Positions 1 to 8,997 of a DNA stretch of 64,000 nt are shown one piece after another. Made by a program: the position numbers and the translations under genes. Location of the stretch: positions 133,965-197,964 of the forward strand of contig BTQZ01000002.1 in assembly GCA_036986135.1 (NCBI GenBank). The letters run 5' to 3'. The stretch comes from JADFRG01 sp036986135 (lineage in GTDB: Bacteria > Chloroflexota > Anaerolineae > Anaerolineales > E44-bin32). Position 1 is the stretch's first letter. Each line of letters begins with the position of its first letter. The notes beneath the pieces were generated by a model. The model saw only the letters and a list, made by a program, of their open reading frames with translations, searched no databases and was not told the DNA's origin.

Positions 1-2
1 GA

Positions 3-1397
3 CCGGAGTTGTCAGAGCAGCTGGTCCTGTCGATCCAAGTGAATGAAGAACTGAAACAGCCCGGTTTAGAGATTGGCGGTCCGGCAGCACGCTACTATTG
101 GCGGAGCAACACATACGATTCCTACATCGGTAGTGGCTGGCTTGCTGGCCATACAGTGCAGCAGGAATACGAGGCGGGGGAGCGTTTGAGAGAAAATGTA
201 CCTCTCAGGTCCCGGACCGTCGACCAAACCGTCCGCAGCATACCTGAGCTTGGAGGCCTACTTTTCTCGGCCGGCCCAATGGTAACGGTGGATCAGCCGT
301 TCACGGTTGCCTGGCGCTCTCCCGAGGATGACTTTGGCGCCGTACTTGTCACGCCCGCCACGCGGACCAGGATCATCTCCTATGTGCCAGATGTTACAGA
401 GGAGGAACTGCGTGGAAGCGGTGCAGATTATCCAGATTGGGTCTCGGCTCGATACCTACAACTTCCCAGCAGCCTCCCAGATCGGGTCATTGCCCTCTCC
501 CGACAGCTCACCGCAATATCGCCAACTCCTTACGATCGAGCACTGGAGATCGAGAGTTTCTTGCGCACCTTCGCGTACACCTTGGATCTGGAAGCTCCCC
601 CAGCCGACCAGGACGTCGTGGACTACTTCTTGTTCGATCTGAAGAAGGGGTATTGCGACTACTATGCCTCGGCCATGGTCGTTCTGTCACGTGCTGCCGG
701 CCTGCCCGCCAGATTGGTTACCGGCTACTACACAGGCACGTATAACGCTCAATTGAACGCCTACCTGGTCACCGCTGCGGATGCCCACTCATGGCCTGAG
801 ATCTACTTCCCCGGTTACGGATGGATCGAGTTTGAGCCGACAAGAGGTCGTCCTGCTCTGGACCGAGATGAAAGCACTCCCTTGGCGACCCCGCTCGACA
901 GGAGTCTTTCCGAGGAACTTGCGTCAGAGCCGACCTCGGCGAATTGGGCGGCCCTGTTGAAACTCGCAGCCGGGATTATTCTTGCGGGTCTATTCGCCGT
1001 GCTGGTGGTCGGGTCAGTCTGGACACTGGCCGGTGCGGTACGGACCCGCAGATTGTCGCCCTCGGCTGCCATTGCCAGAGTGTTCATGGAGCTGCGCGGC
1101 CACGCCGTAGGACTTGGGCTCATCTCAAAGACCGGGGGGGAGACGCCTTATGAGCTTTCGGATTCGCTAAGCAAGGCCTTGGGCGTCGTGTCGCAGAGCG
1201 GTCCGCAGAACCGCATTCTGTCTCAAGCTCCCGCGGATATTCAGAAGCTGGCGCGTCTGTATGTGCGGGCGAGCTACAGCCTAGATCAGCCCAATCAAGC
1301 AGACCGGGTCCAGGCCCTAGCTACGTGGCGGTGGCTGCGCTGGAGGCTGTGGTGGGCACGAGTCCTACAGAAGCTTCCAGCGCGTCCGCGATGGTGA
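3..1397 (+). CDS. Membrane-anchored transglutaminase-like protein (partial, 5' end missing)
   Basis: The frame is open to the left edge, so the N-terminal part (probably a multi-span membrane domain, as in the TgpA/DUF3488 family) lies outside. The visible part has a transglutaminase core. Counting from the TTG at 9, the catalytic Cys is about residue 216 in GYCDYYA and His about 260 in DAHSWPE. The usual third acid sits in WIEFEPT, where Glu (about 276) replaces the common Asp. One transmembrane helix follows (about 314-337), then a cytosolic tail of the DUF4129 kind. In this family the Cys-His-Asp core is extracytoplasmic and acts on unknown protein or peptide substrates. The next gene is 250 bp away, so operon membership is unclear. 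Confidence 0.85.
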   Translation, partial: PELSEQLVLSIQVNEELKQPGLEIGGPAARYYWRSNTYDSYIGSGWLAGHTVQQEYEAGERLRENVPLRSRTVDQTVRSIPELGGLLFSAGPMVTVDQPFTVAWRSPEDDFGAVLVTPATRTRIISYVPDVTEEELRGSGADYPDWVSARYLQLPSSLPDRVIALSRQLTAISPTPYDRALEIESFLRTFAYTLDLEAPPADQDVVDYFLFDLKKGYCDYYASAMVVLSRAAGLPARLVTGYYTGTYNAQLNAYLVTAADAHSWPEIYFPGYGWIEFEPTRGRPALDRDESTPLATPLDRSLSEELASEPTSANWAALLKLAAGIILAGLFAVLVVGSVWTLAGAVRTRRLSPSAAIARVFMELRGHAVGLGLISKTGGETPYELSDSLSKALGVVSQSGPQNRILSQAPADIQKLARLYVRASYSLDQPNQADRVQALATWRWLRWRLWWARVLQKLPARPRW

Positions 1398-1546
1398 CGC
1401 TGGGTGTTTCGACACAGAAACCCCCTCCGTGGCGCAATTGGCGGATATAATTCTCGACACCGAAGGAGGAGTTTGACGAATCAGGCAGTCGGCCCTTCGA
1501 GGGAGAATTCTCCACCCTCAAAAAGTGGGATTCCGGTCTTCATCAC

Positions 1547-1582
1547 GACAGCCCATTGGAACTCGGGATGAGACGGGCTGTC
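1547..1582. other. Hairpin between transglutaminase gene and first transporter operon
   Basis: An 8-bp perfect inverted repeat (GACAGCCC at 1547-1554, GGGCTGTC at 1575-1582) with a 20-nt loop lies about 65 bp before the first ATPase gene. There is no T-tract, so it could be a leader structure or an operator rather than a terminator. The same gap (1398-1648) holds a TATAAT at 1446-1451 without a convincing -35, and the 12-bp palindrome GGAGAATTCTCC at 1502-1513. Confidence 0.35.
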
Positions 1583-1648
1583 CGCTTGCTACGCGGAGGG
1601 AGGGGATATTGGGCCCTGGCCTCTGCAAACCTCTAGGGAGAAGCTGAC

Positions 1649-2638
1649 TTGCCGACTAATATCATCGAAGTAGGTAACCTGGTAACTAGTTTTCATATGG
1701 ACGAAGGCACCGTGCATGCAGTGAATGGGGTGTCTTTTTCAGTTCCGGAGGGCAAGACGCTCGGTGTCGTCGGGGAAAGCGGTTGCGGCAAGAGCGTAAC
1801 CATGTTGTCTATCATGCGGCTTCTCCCCGAGCCCCCGGCCGAGATCTCCGTCGATAGCATACTCTTTGAGAATAAGGATATCGCCGCGCTTTCCGAGGGT
1901 GAGATGCGGAAAATACGTGGAAGCCGGATCGCGATGATCTTTCAAGACCCCATGACATCGCTCAACCCGGTCCTCTCGGTCGGGTTTCAATTGACCGAGC
2001 CGCTCAAGCTGCACATGGGGATGAGTAATCAAGAAGCGCAAGCGCGGGCGGTTGAGCTGCTGCAGATGGTAGGGATCCCCGAGGCGCGGGAACGCTTGGA
2101 GGATTACCCGCATCAATTCTCCGGCGGTATGCGTCAGCGGGTGATGATCGCTATGGCCCTGACGTGCAATCCTGCGCTTTTGATCGCGGACGAGCCGACC
2201 ACGGCCCTGGATGTCACTATACAAGCGCAGATCGTAGACCTGGTCAAGCGCCTCAGGGATCGGCTGGGGATGTCCCTAATTTGGATCAGCCACGACCTGG
2301 GAGTCGTGGCCGGCCTTGCAGACCGGGTGAACGTGATGTATGCCGGCTATATCGTTGAGGAGGCGCCGGCCGAGGAGGTGTACTCAGATACACGGCACCC
2401 CTATACGCTCGCCCTACTGCAGTCCCTCCCCCGCCTGGACATTAAGGCAGGCGAGCAGCTGCAATCGATTCAGGGACAACCACCAGACTTGATGGAGATG
2501 TCTCCCGGCTGCTCATTCGCCCCTCGATGTACTTTTGTGAAAGACCTATGCTTCGAGCAGGCTCCAGTACTGGAGCAGGTCACGCCGGGCCACAGAATCT
2601 CATGCTGGGTGGACGTCAGGACGGGAGATCTACGTTGA
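1649..2638 (+). CDS. Peptide ABC transporter ATP-binding protein (DppD/OppD type)
   Basis: This is one of two cytoplasmic ATPases that power a peptide importer. Walker A is GESGCGKS (residues 42-49), the ABC signature FSGGM (157-161), and Walker B LLIADE (177-182). The C-terminus carries the oligopeptide-transporter extension with its CSFAPRC...C cysteines. Length (329 aa) is normal for DppD. The start is TTG at 1649, supported by AGGGAG at 1635-1640. It overlaps the next ATPase by a TTGA junction and heads an operon with order ATPase, ATPase, binding protein, permease, permease. Substrate (dipeptide, oligopeptide or nickel) cannot be told from the ATPase. Confidence 0.93.
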   Translation: MPTNIIEVGNLVTSFHMDEGTVHAVNGVSFSVPEGKTLGVVGESGCGKSVTMLSIMRLLPEPPAEISVDSILFENKDIAALSEGEMRKIRGSRIAMIFQDPMTSLNPVLSVGFQLTEPLKLHMGMSNQEAQARAVELLQMVGIPEARERLEDYPHQFSGGMRQRVMIAMALTCNPALLIADEPTTALDVTIQAQIVDLVKRLRDRLGMSLIWISHDLGVVAGLADRVNVMYAGYIVEEAPAEEVYSDTRHPYTLALLQSLPRLDIKAGEQLQSIQGQPPDLMEMSPGCSFAPRCTFVKDLCFEQAPVLEQVTPGHRISCWVDVRTGDLR

Positions 2639-3615
2639 CAGGGAACGAGGTCCTGGTCGAAGTCGAGAACCTGACCAAATACTTTCCGATCACGCATGGC
2701 TTGATAATCCAGAAGAAGGTCGGCGACGTGCAAGCCGTCGACGACGTCAGCTTTTCGATTCACGTCGGCGAGACGCTCGGCCTGGTGGGGGAGAGTGGGA
2801 GCGGGAAGACAACCGTTGGTCGGACCATCCTTCAGCTCCATCGCCCGACCGCCGGGAGCGTCTATTTCAAGGGCGAAGATCTCACGGCGCTTGAAGGCGG
2901 AGAGCTGCGGCGGATGAGAAAGTATATGCAGATGGTGTTTCAGGATCCGTACGCTTCGCTGAACCCGAGGATGACAGTCGCCAACATTATCGCCGAACCG
3001 CTCGAAATCCACAGCATCGGAAACAAGAAGCAGCGCCGGTCGCGCGTGGAGCACCTTCTTGAACTGGTCGGCCTCAATCCGCACTTTATCAACCGCTATC
3101 CGCATGAATTCTCGGGCGGCCAGCGGCAGCGCATCGGCGTGGCGAGGGCCCTGGCGCTTGAACCAGAATTCGTGGTTCTGGATGAACCGATCTCGGCCCT
3201 TGATGTTTCTATCCAGGCACAGGTCGTAAACTTGCTCGGTGAGCTGCAGGAGAGACTAGGCCTCACCTACCTTTTCATCGCCCATGACCTGAGCATGGTC
3301 CGTCATATCTCAGACCGGGTCGCGGTTATGTACCTGGGAAAGATCGTCGAACTCGCCCCGCGCGAGGAGCTGTTCAATAATCCGCTCCATCCGTACACGC
3401 AGGCTCTCTTGTCCGCCGTCCCGATCCCGGACCCCAAGCGGGAGAAAGAGCGGCAACGGACGATTCTGGAGGGAGATATCCCGAGCCCAGTCAGCCCGCC
3501 ATCCGGATGCCGCTTCCACACTCGATGTCCCGTGCGCATTGACATCTGCGATAAACAGGAGCCCGAATGGCGCGAGGTGGTGCCGCAGCATTGGGTGGCT
3601 TGCCACGTGGTATAA
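2635..3615 (+). CDS. Peptide ABC transporter ATP-binding protein (DppF/OppF type)
   Basis: Second ATPase of the importer. The chosen start is TTG at 2635, whose last bases form the stop TGA of the preceding gene; CGGGAG at 2622-2627 can serve as ribosome site. An upstream ATG at 2527 would add 36 residues unlike the family. From this start, Walker A GESGSGKTT is at about 52-60, followed by the signature FSGGQRQR and Walker B VVLDEPISALD. The C-terminal CRFHTRC...C extension is typical of OppF/DppF. Length is 326 aa. The close overlap implies translational coupling and a heterodimeric ATPase pair. Confidence 0.93.
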   Translation: MTGNEVLVEVENLTKYFPITHGLIIQKKVGDVQAVDDVSFSIHVGETLGLVGESGSGKTTVGRTILQLHRPTAGSVYFKGEDLTALEGGELRRMRKYMQMVFQDPYASLNPRMTVANIIAEPLEIHSIGNKKQRRSRVEHLLELVGLNPHFINRYPHEFSGGQRQRIGVARALALEPEFVVLDEPISALDVSIQAQVVNLLGELQERLGLTYLFIAHDLSMVRHISDRVAVMYLGKIVELAPREELFNNPLHPYTQALLSAVPIPDPKREKERQRTILEGDIPSPVSPPSGCRFHTRCPVRIDICDKQEPEWREVVPQHWVACHVV

Positions 3616-3778
3616 ATCCTCTCATAGCACTCGCGGCCCAGTTAGGGATCGAATGGATCGTGACCACTTCGAGAAGAGGAGGTGAGGCGAATCCAAGATC
3701 AAGCAAGCATTAGTCGCATAGCGACCTCCCGTTTAGCAATTTGATGTGATCAGAGACTTCAAAAGGAGAAGGAGAATT

Positions 3779-5728
3779 ATGAAAAGCAAGTTGTTGACCT
3801 TCATGGGTCTTTTGGTACTTGCAGGCTTGGTTTTGGGCGCTTGTGCGCAGCCCGCGGCAGACGATTCCCAGGTCACTGAGCTTCAGGCGCAGCTGGATGC
3901 GGCGCTAGCCGACGCAGGCGCAAGCGATGAGGAAATTGCTGCCCTGCAAGAGCAGCTCGAAACCGCTAAGGAGGCAGCCGCAGCCGCAGCCGCAGCCGCA
4001 GCGGAGGCGGTTCCAGCCGAAGAGCCGATGGAGCCGCAGCCGGTTACCCTGGACTACAATTTCGGGACCGAGCCTCCTACGGCGGATCCATCTTTGGCAA
4101 CGGATACGACCTCCTCAAATCTGATCGGCTCCATCTTCATGGGGTTGACCGACCAGGACGACGTTACCAAGGAGATCGTTCCCTCGCTGGCGACGAGCTG
4201 GGCGTCCAGTGAAGACAAGACGGTTTGGACCTTCCAGTTGCGTGATGACATCCCCTGGGTGCAGTACAACACGACAACCGGCGAAGTCGATCCGGTGCTC
4301 GATGACGATGGGAACCCCCGGATCGTGAACGCCAACGACGTGGTGTACGGCGTGAAGCGCACCTGCGACCCGAACACGGCTTCGGACTACGCCTGGCTCC
4401 TGTACTCGATCAAGGGTTGCGAAGCGCTGAATTCGGCTGATCCATCCGCCGAGGACTTTCAGGATGTGTACGGCGCCATGAGCGTCGTGGCGCTGGATGA
4501 CTTCACCGTCGAGTTCACCACCGAATTCGGCGCAGGCTTCTTCCCCGGCGTGGTAAGTATGGCCAACCTGTACCCGACGCCACAGTGGATCATCGAGGAT
4601 AAGGGTGACCGCTGGATCGAGCCGGGCTTCATCGTGACCAACGGCGCATACGTGATGAGCGAATGGGTGCATGGAGACCACCTGATCCTCGAGAAGAACC
4701 CGCTCTGGCCTCTCTGGGGCACAGACTACGGCTCGGGCAACATCGAGCGCATCTTTGGGGTCACCATCGAGGAGGCCTCGACATCCTTCGCCATGTACCA
4801 GAACGATGAGCTGGACACGGCGGGTGTTCCACTCGAGGAAGTGGACCGAGTTAAGGCTGAGATGGCCTCGGAGTTCAAGAATTCGCCGATCAACTGCACA
4901 TACTACTACGGCTTCGTCACTGAGAAGCCTCCGACGGACGACGTGCGCGTGCGCAAGGCGCTCTCGATGGGTATCGATCGCGCGACACTGGTCGAGACCG
5001 TGACGAAGGGCGGCCAGATCCCCGCCAACACCTTCACCAATCCGCTCAACTTCGGCCAGCATGCCGAAGACCCCGACATCGCTCCTTGGGCATTGACCGA
5101 GGAGAAGGGCGGGACCGGTTACGCCAAGGCCGTGGAGATGGGGAAGGGGCTGCTGGCGGAAGCTGGCTTTCCTAACGGCGCCGGTCTTGACATCTTGCTC
5201 ATGCATAACGTGAGCGAGGGACATGCGCGGATCGCGCAGGCTGTCCAGGCCATGTGGCAGGAAGCCTATCCCGAAATGACGGTGAGCGTGGAGACGCAGG
5301 AATGGCGCGTCTATCTGGACACCATCCGCGCTTCCTCAGCGATAGAGCAGGTGCCGAACGTCTTCCGGCTTGGTTGGTGCGGCGACTACCCGCACGCCAA
5401 CAACTGGATGCATGAGGTCTTCAATCCCGACGAAGGCGCCAACCGCATTCGCCTGAGCGTTGACGACCCACAGGTGGGCGACCTGGTCAAGGAGTACGCA
5501 GAGACCACCGTAGCTGCTCAAGTTGCCTCACCCGCGGAGGCCGATGCCCTCTACAAGCGCGCTGAGATACTGCTCAATGACGAGATCGTCGGCATCGCGC
5601 CCATCTACTACTACACCACGGTAAACGTCACCAAGCCGTGGTTGGAGCGCAGCTTTGACCAGATCAAACGCCACTTCTTCCAGTGGGAGCTTGACTGGGA
5701 CGCCAAGCAGGCCGCGCTAGAACAGTAA
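3779..5728 (+). CDS. Peptide ABC transporter substrate-binding lipoprotein (family 5)
   Basis: Extracytoplasmic binding protein that delivers peptide to the permeases. The start is ATG 3779, directly behind the purine-rich AAAAGGAGAAGGAG; the longer GTG start at 3746 would put basic residues before the signal. The signal peptide ends in the lipobox LGAC with Cys22 as lipid anchor. About 50 residues of heptad-like, Ala/Glu/Gln-rich coiled coil and a poly-Ala tract follow before the SBP_bac_5 domain starts near residue 75. Length (649 aa) exceeds the usual 520-550 because of this stalk and internal insertions. It lies in the middle of the operon, with a hairpin after it. Confidence 0.92.
   Translation: MKSKLLTFMGLLVLAGLVLGACAQPAADDSQVTELQAQLDAALADAGASDEEIAALQEQLETAKEAAAAAAAAAAEAVPAEEPMEPQPVTLDYNFGTEPPTADPSLATDTTSSNLIGSIFMGLTDQDDVTKEIVPSLATSWASSEDKTVWTFQLRDDIPWVQYNTTTGEVDPVLDDDGNPRIVNANDVVYGVKRTCDPNTASDYAWLLYSIKGCEALNSADPSAEDFQDVYGAMSVVALDDFTVEFTTEFGAGFFPGVVSMANLYPTPQWIIEDKGDRWIEPGFIVTNGAYVMSEWVHGDHLILEKNPLWPLWGTDYGSGNIERIFGVTIEEASTSFAMYQNDELDTAGVPLEEVDRVKAEMASEFKNSPINCTYYYGFVTEKPPTDDVRVRKALSMGIDRATLVETVTKGGQIPANTFTNPLNFGQHAEDPDIAPWALTEEKGGTGYAKAVEMGKGLLAEAGFPNGAGLDILLMHNVSEGHARIAQAVQAMWQEAYPEMTVSVETQEWRVYLDTIRASSAIEQVPNVFRLGWCGDYPHANNWMHEVFNPDEGANRIRLSVDDPQVGDLVKEYAETTVAAQVASPAEADALYKRAEILLNDEIVGIAPIYYYTTVNVTKPWLERSFDQIKRHFFQWELDWDAKQAALEQ
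3974..4001 (+). repeat. Hexanucleotide repeat in binding-protein stalk
   Basis: GCAGCC is repeated four times and followed by a partial fifth copy. It codes for the poly-Ala stretch in the stalk of the binding protein. A six-base unit keeps the frame, so copy-number changes would only alter stalk length. Confidence 0.7.
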
Positions 5729-5743
5729 GGCTCGATGAACATG

Positions 5744-5786
5744 CGATGGCTGTGGGCAGCCGGTCCACAGCCATCGTTTTCGTTTT
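5744..5786 (+). terminator. Strong hairpin with T-rich tail after the binding-protein gene
   Basis: A 12-bp perfect stem (CGATGGCTGTGG at 5744-5755, CCACAGCCATCG at 5765-5776) with a 9-nt loop is followed by TTTTCGTTTT. It lies between the binding-protein gene and the permease genes of the same operon. It could be a partial terminator or an mRNA-stabilising 3' structure giving more binding protein than permease, a common arrangement in ABC operons. Confidence 0.75.
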
Positions 5787-5820
5787 GGAGGGCGTCGTGA
5801 AATCGAGTGGAGACCGCTGA

Positions 5821-6795
5821 GTGGTTCGTTACATTATTCGCCGGCTACTTTCCTTCATTCCTGTCTTATTTGCCATTTCGTTAGTCATATTCATGATGGC
5901 CCGGGCGCTTCCCGGTGGGCCATTCGACTTCGCTGGGGATCGGACTATTCCCGCCAGCGTGGTTGCCAATCTCGAGCAGAAATATCACCTGGACTGGCCA
6001 GTATGGAGGCAGTATCTGGCCTGGGTGTGGGATGCGCTGAGAGGCGACCTGGGGCCTTCCTTCTACTACCGCTCGTTGACCGTCAATGACCTTCTCAAGC
6101 AGACACTGCCCACCTCTTTTCAGCTAGGCGTTCTCTCTCTCGGTTTAGCACTCATCATCGGGATACCGGCCGGGACCATCGCAGCACTCAAGCACAATAA
6201 GGCTGCGGACCACGCCAGCTCTTTCGTTGCCATCATGGGCGTCTCGATACCCAATATCGTGTTGGCGCCGCTGCTCATTTATATCTTCGCCGTGTTGCTT
6301 GGGTGGTTGCCGGCCGCGCGTTGGGGGGCGGATTACACGGATTATGCTCTCGGCTTTATCCCCCCGCTCAACCGTCAGTTCTGGGAGCATGCAATAATGC
6401 CCGTGCTGGTTCTCGGCACGGCATTGACCGCCGTGATCGCGCGGCTGACGCGGGGAAGTTTGCTGCAGGTCTTGCGCGAGGACTACATCCGCACCGCGCG
6501 AGCCAAAGGACTTCGAGAAAAGTCCGTTGTTGGCATTCATGCCATGAAGAACGCGATTATCCCGGTGATCACCATCCTAGGGCCTTTGTTTGCTGCCATC
6601 GTTACCGGCACGTTCGTGATCGAGCAGATCTTTGGGATCAATGGCATGGGTCAGCATTTCATCGACAGCATAAATAACCGCGACTATCCTGTCGTCATGG
6701 GGACCCTTCTTGTCTATTCGGTAATCCTGGTTGTCGCGAATCTCTTCGTAGATATCGCATACGCTTGGCTGGATCCCAGAATCCGGTACGAGTGA
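5821..6795 (+). CDS. Peptide ABC transporter permease (DppB/OppB type)
   Basis: Inner-membrane permease half of the importer. The N-terminus VRYIIRRLLSFIPVL is the classic DppB first helix. The EAA loop that contacts the ATPase reads EDYIRTARAKGL, and the C-terminus ends in the family signature AWLDPRIRYE. About six transmembrane segments; 324 aa, normal size. The GTG start at 5821 has GGAG at 5809-5812. It is followed 39 bp later by the partner permease. Confidence 0.93.
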   Translation: MVRYIIRRLLSFIPVLFAISLVIFMMARALPGGPFDFAGDRTIPASVVANLEQKYHLDWPVWRQYLAWVWDALRGDLGPSFYYRSLTVNDLLKQTLPTSFQLGVLSLGLALIIGIPAGTIAALKHNKAADHASSFVAIMGVSIPNIVLAPLLIYIFAVLLGWLPAARWGADYTDYALGFIPPLNRQFWEHAIMPVLVLGTALTAVIARLTRGSLLQVLREDYIRTARAKGLREKSVVGIHAMKNAIIPVITILGPLFAAIVTGTFVIEQIFGINGMGQHFIDSINNRDYPVVMGTLLVYSVILVVANLFVDIAYAWLDPRIRYE

Positions 6796-6834
6796 AGCAG
6801 TGCATGATGCACAATAAGCGCAGATAGAGGAACA

Positions 6835-7872
6835 ATGGCGGTCGCAGGTACCCCAGAGGAGCTCGATCGACTACGCACAACACAGGAAGTGGCCCGACGT
6901 GGCCGCAGTCCGCTGGCGGATGCCTTTCGGCAACTGCTCAAGAACAGATTGGCCGTGGCAAGCGGCCTATTCCTGATCTTCGTGGTGTTCGTCTCTGTTT
7001 TCGCCGACGACGCGCTAATCTCGATCTTCACCGGCAAGGAGGTTGAGCCGCTCATCGCTCCTTATCACTTCGCGGAGGTGAATTTCAGGTTGCACGACCA
7101 AGGACCACTCACGCGGACCGAAGAGGGGGATTTCTACTTGCTAGGGGTGGATTACTTGGGCCGCGATATGCTGAGCCGCACGATATACGGGGGAAGAGTC
7201 TCGCTCTCGATCGCGATCGTTGCGGCAACCGTGAGTCTGGTGATCGGTGTGGCCTACGGGATCATCTCGGGATACTCGAGTCCGCGCGTCGACAACCTGA
7301 TGATGCGCTTCGTGGATTTCCTGTATGGATTCCCGCTCATCATTTTCATCATCTTGTTGCAGGTGTATTTCAAAGCCTTGGCGCGAAGCGGCTCGGCGGA
7401 GGGTATCGCGGGTTTCTTCATTGGTATCGATAATGCCTTTGGTGGCATGTTCTTCTTGTTCATCGCCATCGGATTGCTCAACTGGCTGGCCATGGCGCGT
7501 ATTGCAAGAGGCCAGACTCTCTCCGCTAAGGAAAAAGAGTATGTAGATGCGGCCAAGTCTGTCGGTGCCAGTGACCGTCGGATAGTATCCAAGCATATCC
7601 TCCCGAACATCATCGGGCCGTGCATCATTTACGAGACCCTTCAAATCCCCACCTATATCTTTCTGGAAGCGTTTTTGAGCTTCATCGGACTGGGTGTCAA
7701 CCCTCCCACGCCGAGTTGGGGGATCATGATCTCCGAGACCTACAGGGGCTTGCGCACCTTCCCACACGAGGTTTTCGTTCCTGCGGCAGCGCTGGTCCTG
7801 GTTGTGCTCGCATTCAACTTCCTTGGTGACGGACTGCGGGATGCGTTTGATCCGCGATTGCGCGGCTCGTAG
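6835..7872 (+). CDS. Peptide ABC transporter permease (DppC/OppC type)
   Basis: Second permease of the first operon. It has a cytosolic N-terminal segment, a first helix at about 40-58, an extracytoplasmic loop with the family motif GVDYLGRDMLSR, and an EAA loop KEYVDAAKSVGASD. It closes with GDGLRDAFDPRLRGS, as usual for DppC. Length 345 aa. The ATG at 6835 follows AGAGGA. It is the last transporter gene of this operon; a propeller lipoprotein gene follows after 89 bp. Confidence 0.93.
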   Translation: MAVAGTPEELDRLRTTQEVARRGRSPLADAFRQLLKNRLAVASGLFLIFVVFVSVFADDALISIFTGKEVEPLIAPYHFAEVNFRLHDQGPLTRTEEGDFYLLGVDYLGRDMLSRTIYGGRVSLSIAIVAATVSLVIGVAYGIISGYSSPRVDNLMMRFVDFLYGFPLIIFIILLQVYFKALARSGSAEGIAGFFIGIDNAFGGMFFLFIAIGLLNWLAMARIARGQTLSAKEKEYVDAAKSVGASDRRIVSKHILPNIIGPCIIYETLQIPTYIFLEAFLSFIGLGVNPPTPSWGIMISETYRGLRTFPHEVFVPAAALVLVVLAFNFLGDGLRDAFDPRLRGS

Positions 7873-7961
7873 CTCGCAAACCTAGGCCCAGCTTCACAGC
7901 GAATGCAATTCAGACGTGAGACTCGGGTCGGTGCCCGGGTCGGTTTCCGTTCAGAGTACAG

Positions 7962-8909
7962 ATGACGAGGATCGAATGGATGTATAGCGTAATCCTCAGG
8001 GGAATCGTAGCGTCGCTGATAGGCATCCTGGCAGCAGGATGCGCGGCCCGTGAGGAAGTCGGAGGGAGGATAGCATTTGAGAGTTATCGGGATGGAAATG
8101 CCGAAGTCTATGTGATGAATGCCGATGGCTCTAATCCGGTCAACATCAGCGATGACCCCGACTACGATGGAACCCCGAGTTGGTCGCCGGATGGCAAGCG
8201 TATTGCCTTCACTTCGGAAAGGGAGGGGACCACCGATATCTTCTTGATGGAAGCAGATGGCGCGAACCCGACGCGCCTGACGGACGGAGTGGGCTTCAAT
8301 GTCATTCCGGATTGGTCCCCAGACGGCTCGAAGATCCTCTTTGCCTCTAACCGCACTTATCGTCTGAGGCTGGAAGGTGGTGAGCTAGAGATCCCCGGTA
8401 ATGCCAAGCTATGGTTCGTTGACCCCATAGGGGAAAGCCTGACGCGGTTGACCTCTCGTTTGGGGCTGGATCTCTTCGGCAATTGGTCTCCTGATGGTCA
8501 ATCCATTGTGTTCATGAGCGTCCGCGACGACAATCCGGAGATCTACATCCTGCGGCCTGACAATATCGAAGTCAACATGACGAATAACCCTGCCGGCGAT
8601 CTCAACCCGGCCTGGTCCCCCGATGGTAGTCAGATTGCCTTTATGAGCGATCGGAGTGGGGATATGGAGATCTATGTCCTAGACCTGGACAGTCAGGCGC
8701 TGATCAACCTGACCGATGATCCGGCAAACGACGGGGACCCCGCTTGGTCTCCAGATGGGCGCCAGATTCTCTTCACGTCCGATCGGGACGGCAACATCGA
8801 GATCTATATGATGGCCTCGGACGGCAGCAACCCGCGTCGTCTGACTGACAATCCGGCGGACGACATCCATCCCCAATGGCAGCCCTCGCCGAGCTCTCCC
8901 GGCGACTAG
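7962..8909 (+). CDS. TolB-like beta-propeller lipoprotein (PD40 repeats)
   Basis: A secreted, lipid-anchored protein. The hydrophobic N-terminus ends in LAAGC with Cys27 as likely lipidated residue. The rest is a run of PD40/WD40-like blades, with WSPDG seen five times and a degenerate sixth copy near the C-terminus, each preceded by an EIY or DIF strand. This predicts a six-bladed propeller like the TolB C-terminal domain, but without the TolB N-terminal domain and without a Tol-Pal operon. The alternative start ATG 7980 would also keep the signal. Function is unknown; a binding role at the cell surface is inference. Its neighbour on the other strand is also a predicted propeller lipoprotein. 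Confidence 0.8.
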   Translation: MTRIEWMYSVILRGIVASLIGILAAGCAAREEVGGRIAFESYRDGNAEVYVMNADGSNPVNISDDPDYDGTPSWSPDGKRIAFTSEREGTTDIFLMEADGANPTRLTDGVGFNVIPDWSPDGSKILFASNRTYRLRLEGGELEIPGNAKLWFVDPIGESLTRLTSRLGLDLFGNWSPDGQSIVFMSVRDDNPEIYILRPDNIEVNMTNNPAGDLNPAWSPDGSQIAFMSDRSGDMEIYVLDLDSQALINLTDDPANDGDPAWSPDGRQILFTSDRDGNIEIYMMASDGSNPRRLTDNPADDIHPQWQPSPSSPGD

Positions 8910-8997
8910 CCGACTGACGAGAACCCTCGAAGGCCGGCAGGCCCAACTCAAGAATTGCAGGACGGGCTAGCGCTTCCCCTCGCCCTGACTTGTCGTG

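Noticed and set aside
1446..1451. TATAAT as promoter of the first transport operon
   Set aside because: No suitable -35 and nearly 200 bp from the gene.
2527..2634. Longer N-terminus for the first DppF-type ATPase
   Set aside because: It lies inside the preceding ATPase gene; the TTG at 2635 has the coupling overlap and matches family starts.
4115..5224. 369-codon open frame antisense to the first binding-protein gene
   Set aside because: Fully inside a well-supported gene; composition (many His, Arg, Val) is typical of an antisense shadow.
7962..8909. True TolB of a Tol-Pal system
   Set aside because: It lacks the TolB N-terminal domain and no tolQRA or pal genes are near; only the propeller is shared.
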